Assembly: GCA_012295275.1 (NCBI GenBank)
Contig: CM022670.1
Location: 29,062,438-29,126,437 of the forward strand
Source of the DNA: Chrysomallon squamiferum
Lineage: Eukaryota > Mollusca > Gastropoda > Neomphalida > Peltospiridae
Direction: 5' to 3'
Length of the DNA: 64,000 nt
The translations under genes were made by a program, and so were the position numbers. Below, one piece after another: positions 61,012-64,000 of this stretch (its first letter is position 1; the number at the start of each line of letters is the position of its first letter). The notes beneath the pieces were generated by a model, which searched no databases, was not told where the DNA came from, and was given only the letters and a program-made list of their open reading frames with translations.

Positions 61012-62254
61012 GTGATTTTTTTGTAATAACATTGTTTTATAATTTCATTTTTATTTTGTTAGTTCAAACTTTGTTATATATTTGTATTGCTGTGTTCAAA
61101 TGTTATGAATAATTATCAATAATTAAGGAAAATATTGTTCTTATTAGACTGATTCTGGAAAAAGTTATCTTATGAATGGCTGTGAGAGTGATCCAGGAAT
61201 TGTACCACTGGTGAGTATTGTTTTTATTTATCTATGAGATACTTTATTTTACATGTAAAAATCAAAAATAATTATAGCTAACTTAGCTAAATCAGTAAAT
61301 GAAGATTAATCATAAGATACTTTTTTCTTTTCTGTTCAGTTAGTGTCCAACAAGATTAGTTTTGTAAAATATAAATCATTTTTAATATTATTCTGAAATA
61401 AAGATAACTGTATTTGTATCTGTGTAATAACAAGATAAATAATGTTTAATTTATATTTATTTTTGCAGCTAAATCAGAGTCTGTTTAAGCAGATTGGAGA
61501 AAGAACTGCAAAGAAAGAATTTTTCATAACCGTGTCCTATTTGGAGGTTAGTAATATTTTCAGAAGTGTATGCATTTTGCAGGTAATATGTTTCGCACAT
61601 AACTTGTATGATTTTTCATGCATGTTAGGTTGACCAACATTATGTATTTGTTGATAAGGATATCAACAGATATACATTATTATTTAAAAATAATATTTGA
61701 TTCTATAGTTATATGAAATATATAACATTGTTTTAAACTTATTTTTTGATTCTTATCATAAATCTTTCTTTTTTAATGCAACCTTTATTATTTATTCTTT
61801 TATTTATTTAAACATTTAACTGCATACATATTTATCGTTCAAATTATCAAATATGCAAGTCTTCATCTATCTTTCTTATTTGCATGATAACATTTTACTA
61901 TTGATCTGACAAAATGATACAAATAATTGTGTGTGTGTGTGTGTGTGTGTGTGTTTATTTGAGGTTTTTCTTGAAATTTGGGCTGCTATGACTGTAAAAT
62001 ATTTTCAATACTGTTTTCACAGATTCTGGATGAAAAGATGACTGACTTGCTGAATCCACACACTAATCCCATGCAGATCAGACAACATCCTCACAAAGGA
62101 ATGTGAGTAATAAATATTATTTTAACACTTTTGTAAACAGAAATCCATTTACTTGTAAAATACCGTCTGGAAATATTTTATGAAATACATTATGAAATAT
62201 TTTTGTTTTGATTGTATATGCATAAAATTAATATATGTATGTATGTATAGGTAG

Positions 62255-62295
<41 letters not shown>

Positions 62296-63380
62296 TATTA
62301 TATCTGTATATATGTACAGATATTTATGTACATAAGATATAATAAAAAAGAAGTGATAATTAAATTTATTATTGCCTGACTGTAGCAGATGATAACCAAA
62401 TTTTGAAATATTTTATGTTTTTCATTATTATTTGGGAAAAAAACAATCTTTCAAATCTTTTTTTGTTATATTTTGACCAGTTTGTTCTTTTATCATTTTA
62501 CTCTCTCAACATGTATTATTAAATAACTTTGAGCACTTCTGTAATTTAATTTTTTCTAGATATGTTGATGGTTTGTCTGAGATGATTGTCCGGTCTTTGG
62601 ATGACATCACTTTGCTGTATGAACAGGGATCACGAGCTCGAAAGATTGGAGCTACTGATATCAGAGCACACAGAGCCAGGTTCAGTAAATCAGAAACATT
62701 TAGCTTTTTGGTGGTGTTCTAATATTTCAACATGTAAAAACTATATCATTGCTTTAGGAAAGCTTCTGCTTTTCCAAACACTACAGGTTACATTTTTAAA
62801 AAGGAAAATTTGTTTTGTCTGTTAAATGGGGAGTCTCACATACACTTGAGTGGACCAAAGCATTCTGTTAATAGCATCATCAACATTTCCTCCACTGAGC
62901 CATCCACATGTGACTAGGACTTTAATATTAAAATGTAGAAAAAAAATTGTTTAATTGTTTATTTCTTTTATTTTATTATTATTTTCTATGTTGCTGGGAG
63001 CTTTATTATTTTAATTTTCATTAAGCAGTTCAGTTTTATATTATTTAATAATTACTCATAAGCAAGAAATAATGTAAATCTTTTAAGTATAATCTCCTTG
63101 TAAAAAAACCATCAATTCAATAAACACCGTTATTGTATATTTTGGCACAATTTCTGAATTAAACCATTTATTTGCCATTTTCAAAGAGCAATAAACTTGA
63201 ATATAAGTTTTAAAAAAAACAATTTTCATTGATGATACTGTCATTACTATAGATTTAAAAAATAAAATAATCATGTTTTCATTAGGGCTCATTCAGTGTT
63301 CTGCATCAACATAGAACAGAAGGAGAGACAATCAAGTAAAGTAGGGCTGAGATCTACAATATATTTAGTTGATCTTGCAG
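58729..63380 (+). CDS. Kinesin motor domain, N-terminal part of a divergent kinesin (continues past the window)
   Basis: The exons seen are 58729-58731 (the ATG alone, followed by donor GTGAGT), 59959-60087, 60307-60354, 60694-60777, 61148-61210, 61469-61546, 62023-62102, 62560-62679 and 63286-63380. They join in phase into about 233 residues. The start [16 protein letters not shown] is the kinesin N-terminal strand. [38 protein letters not shown] (P-loop about residues 87-94), [32 protein letters not shown] and the switch II start IYLVDLAG follow in the usual order. The spacing resembles kinesin-2/KIF17-type motors, but the sequence is divergent. The P-loop is GATDSGKS instead of the usual GQTGSGKS. 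The switch I segment, normally NxxSSRSH, reads RAHRARAH, losing the Asn and the serines that hold magnesium. The rest of the motor and the tail lie to the right of the window. Confidence 0.87.
59125..59209. repeat. CT microsatellite followed by AT repeat
   Basis: About 30 CT units (59125-59185) run directly into about 12 AT units, in the first, 1.2-kb kinesin intron. Confidence 0.97.
62250..62297. repeat. AT and AC dinucleotide repeats in a kinesin intron
   Basis: ATAT units run into ACAC units between the exons at 62023-62102 and 62560-62679. Confidence 0.9.
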
Positions 63381-64000
63381 GTAAATATCATTTTAACTGC
63401 ACTTTACATTAAGAATTGAACTATGTACAATCTGTATCGTTGCTTTAGCAATATGTTATTCATTTTTTTTACAGAGATTAACTAAATAAAAGTAAAAGTT
63501 TATTTGTGAGATTTAGAAAACCTGTGAAGTTCATATATTTTTTTATGAACAATTACTACCATTAATATAAATAATATATAATATAAAATGGTATAAAATA
63601 ATAAATAATAACTTTTGTTATAATTACACCGTATCAATTTTTATATAAATATATCATAATGTAGTAAATTCAGATTAAGAAAACAAAATAAATTTAGGAT
63701 TAAATTCATTATTGTAGAAATCAACACATTTATTGATTATATCAGTTGCCATGTAATTAATTCATGGATCAGAATTCTACTGTTATGTGAATATGCTCAT
63801 TTGTTTCTATTTCTTTTTCTGAACATAGTTATTGTTTAATGTATGATCACATTTGTAATTTATAGACTATACTTATTTATGTACGATGTATTTTTAATGT
63901 ATTGCCATATTTTAATTTATAAACTATGTCTATGTCAATACTTAATGTTTTTAATATATTATCACATTGAAATGTATAGACTATGCTTATTTCTGTACAT
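63381..64000. other. Kinesin intron reaching the window edge
   Basis: After the donor GTAAAT at 63381 no further exon is seen before the end. The sequence is very AT-rich and ends in a tandem repeat at 63836-64000. Confidence 0.6.
63836..64000. repeat. Tandem repeat, period 57-58 bp, cut by the window end
   Basis: Three units start at 63836, 63894 and 63951 with TTAATGTAT/TTAATATAT. Each contains ACTATG or ACTATAC followed by a TTAT or TATG stretch. The array may continue beyond the window. Confidence 0.75.

Overview
This is nuclear DNA from an animal. Every gene is split into small exons with GT-AG (occasionally GC-AG) introns. Introns and spacers are very AT-rich and full of microsatellites, poly-T runs and minisatellites, and the encoded proteins are typical bilaterian ones. 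Intron sizes of roughly 0.1 to 3 kb, an HPF1 with an N-terminal PBZ zinc finger, and CARD-containing proteins would fit an invertebrate such as a mollusc or another lophotrochozoan. The species cannot be fixed from the window. I rebuilt the gene models by hand from splice signals, reading-frame phase and remembered human homologues. Exon lengths and phases close in frame for all seven complete gene models and for the exons seen of the kinesin.

Layout: 1304-1487 (-) is an isolated 3' exon with a transmembrane tail. 2541-8843 (-) is MUTYH, 15 exons, 458 aa, ending in a PCNA-binding box. 10102-15426 (+) is AADAT, 11 exons, 426 aa. 16790-17045 holds a decayed jerky/Tigger-type transposase fragment. 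20119-27923 (-) is a CARD plus APPBP2-like TPR protein, 9 exons, 821 aa. 28152-31093 (+) is mitochondrial CLPP, 6 exons, 230 aa; its start codon lies only about 230 bp from that of the CARD-TPR gene, with a perfect ETS motif between them. 32040-37027 (-) is an inverted, broken copy of AADAT. 40241-47023 (-) is LRRC40, 14 exons, 607 aa. 48104-50594 (-) is DOHH, 4 exons, 314 aa. 51339-57357 (-) is HPF1, 7 exons, 436 aa, whose third intron holds a 2.66-kb transposon with very long terminal inverted repeats. 58729 to beyond 63380 (+) is the motor-domain part of a divergent kinesin that runs off toward the window end.

These are mostly housekeeping genes and do not form one pathway. MUTYH and HPF1 are both nuclear DNA-damage proteins. 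AADAT, CLPP and DOHH act in kynurenine/lysine metabolism, mitochondrial proteolysis and eIF5A hypusination. LRRC40, DOHH and HPF1 lie head-to-tail on the minus strand. MUTYH/AADAT, CARD-TPR/CLPP and HPF1/kinesin are divergent pairs.

The least ordinary items are the CARD-TPR fusion with its triplicated splice donor, the inverted AADAT pseudogene, the long-inverted-repeat transposon, and the kinesin with a degenerate switch I.
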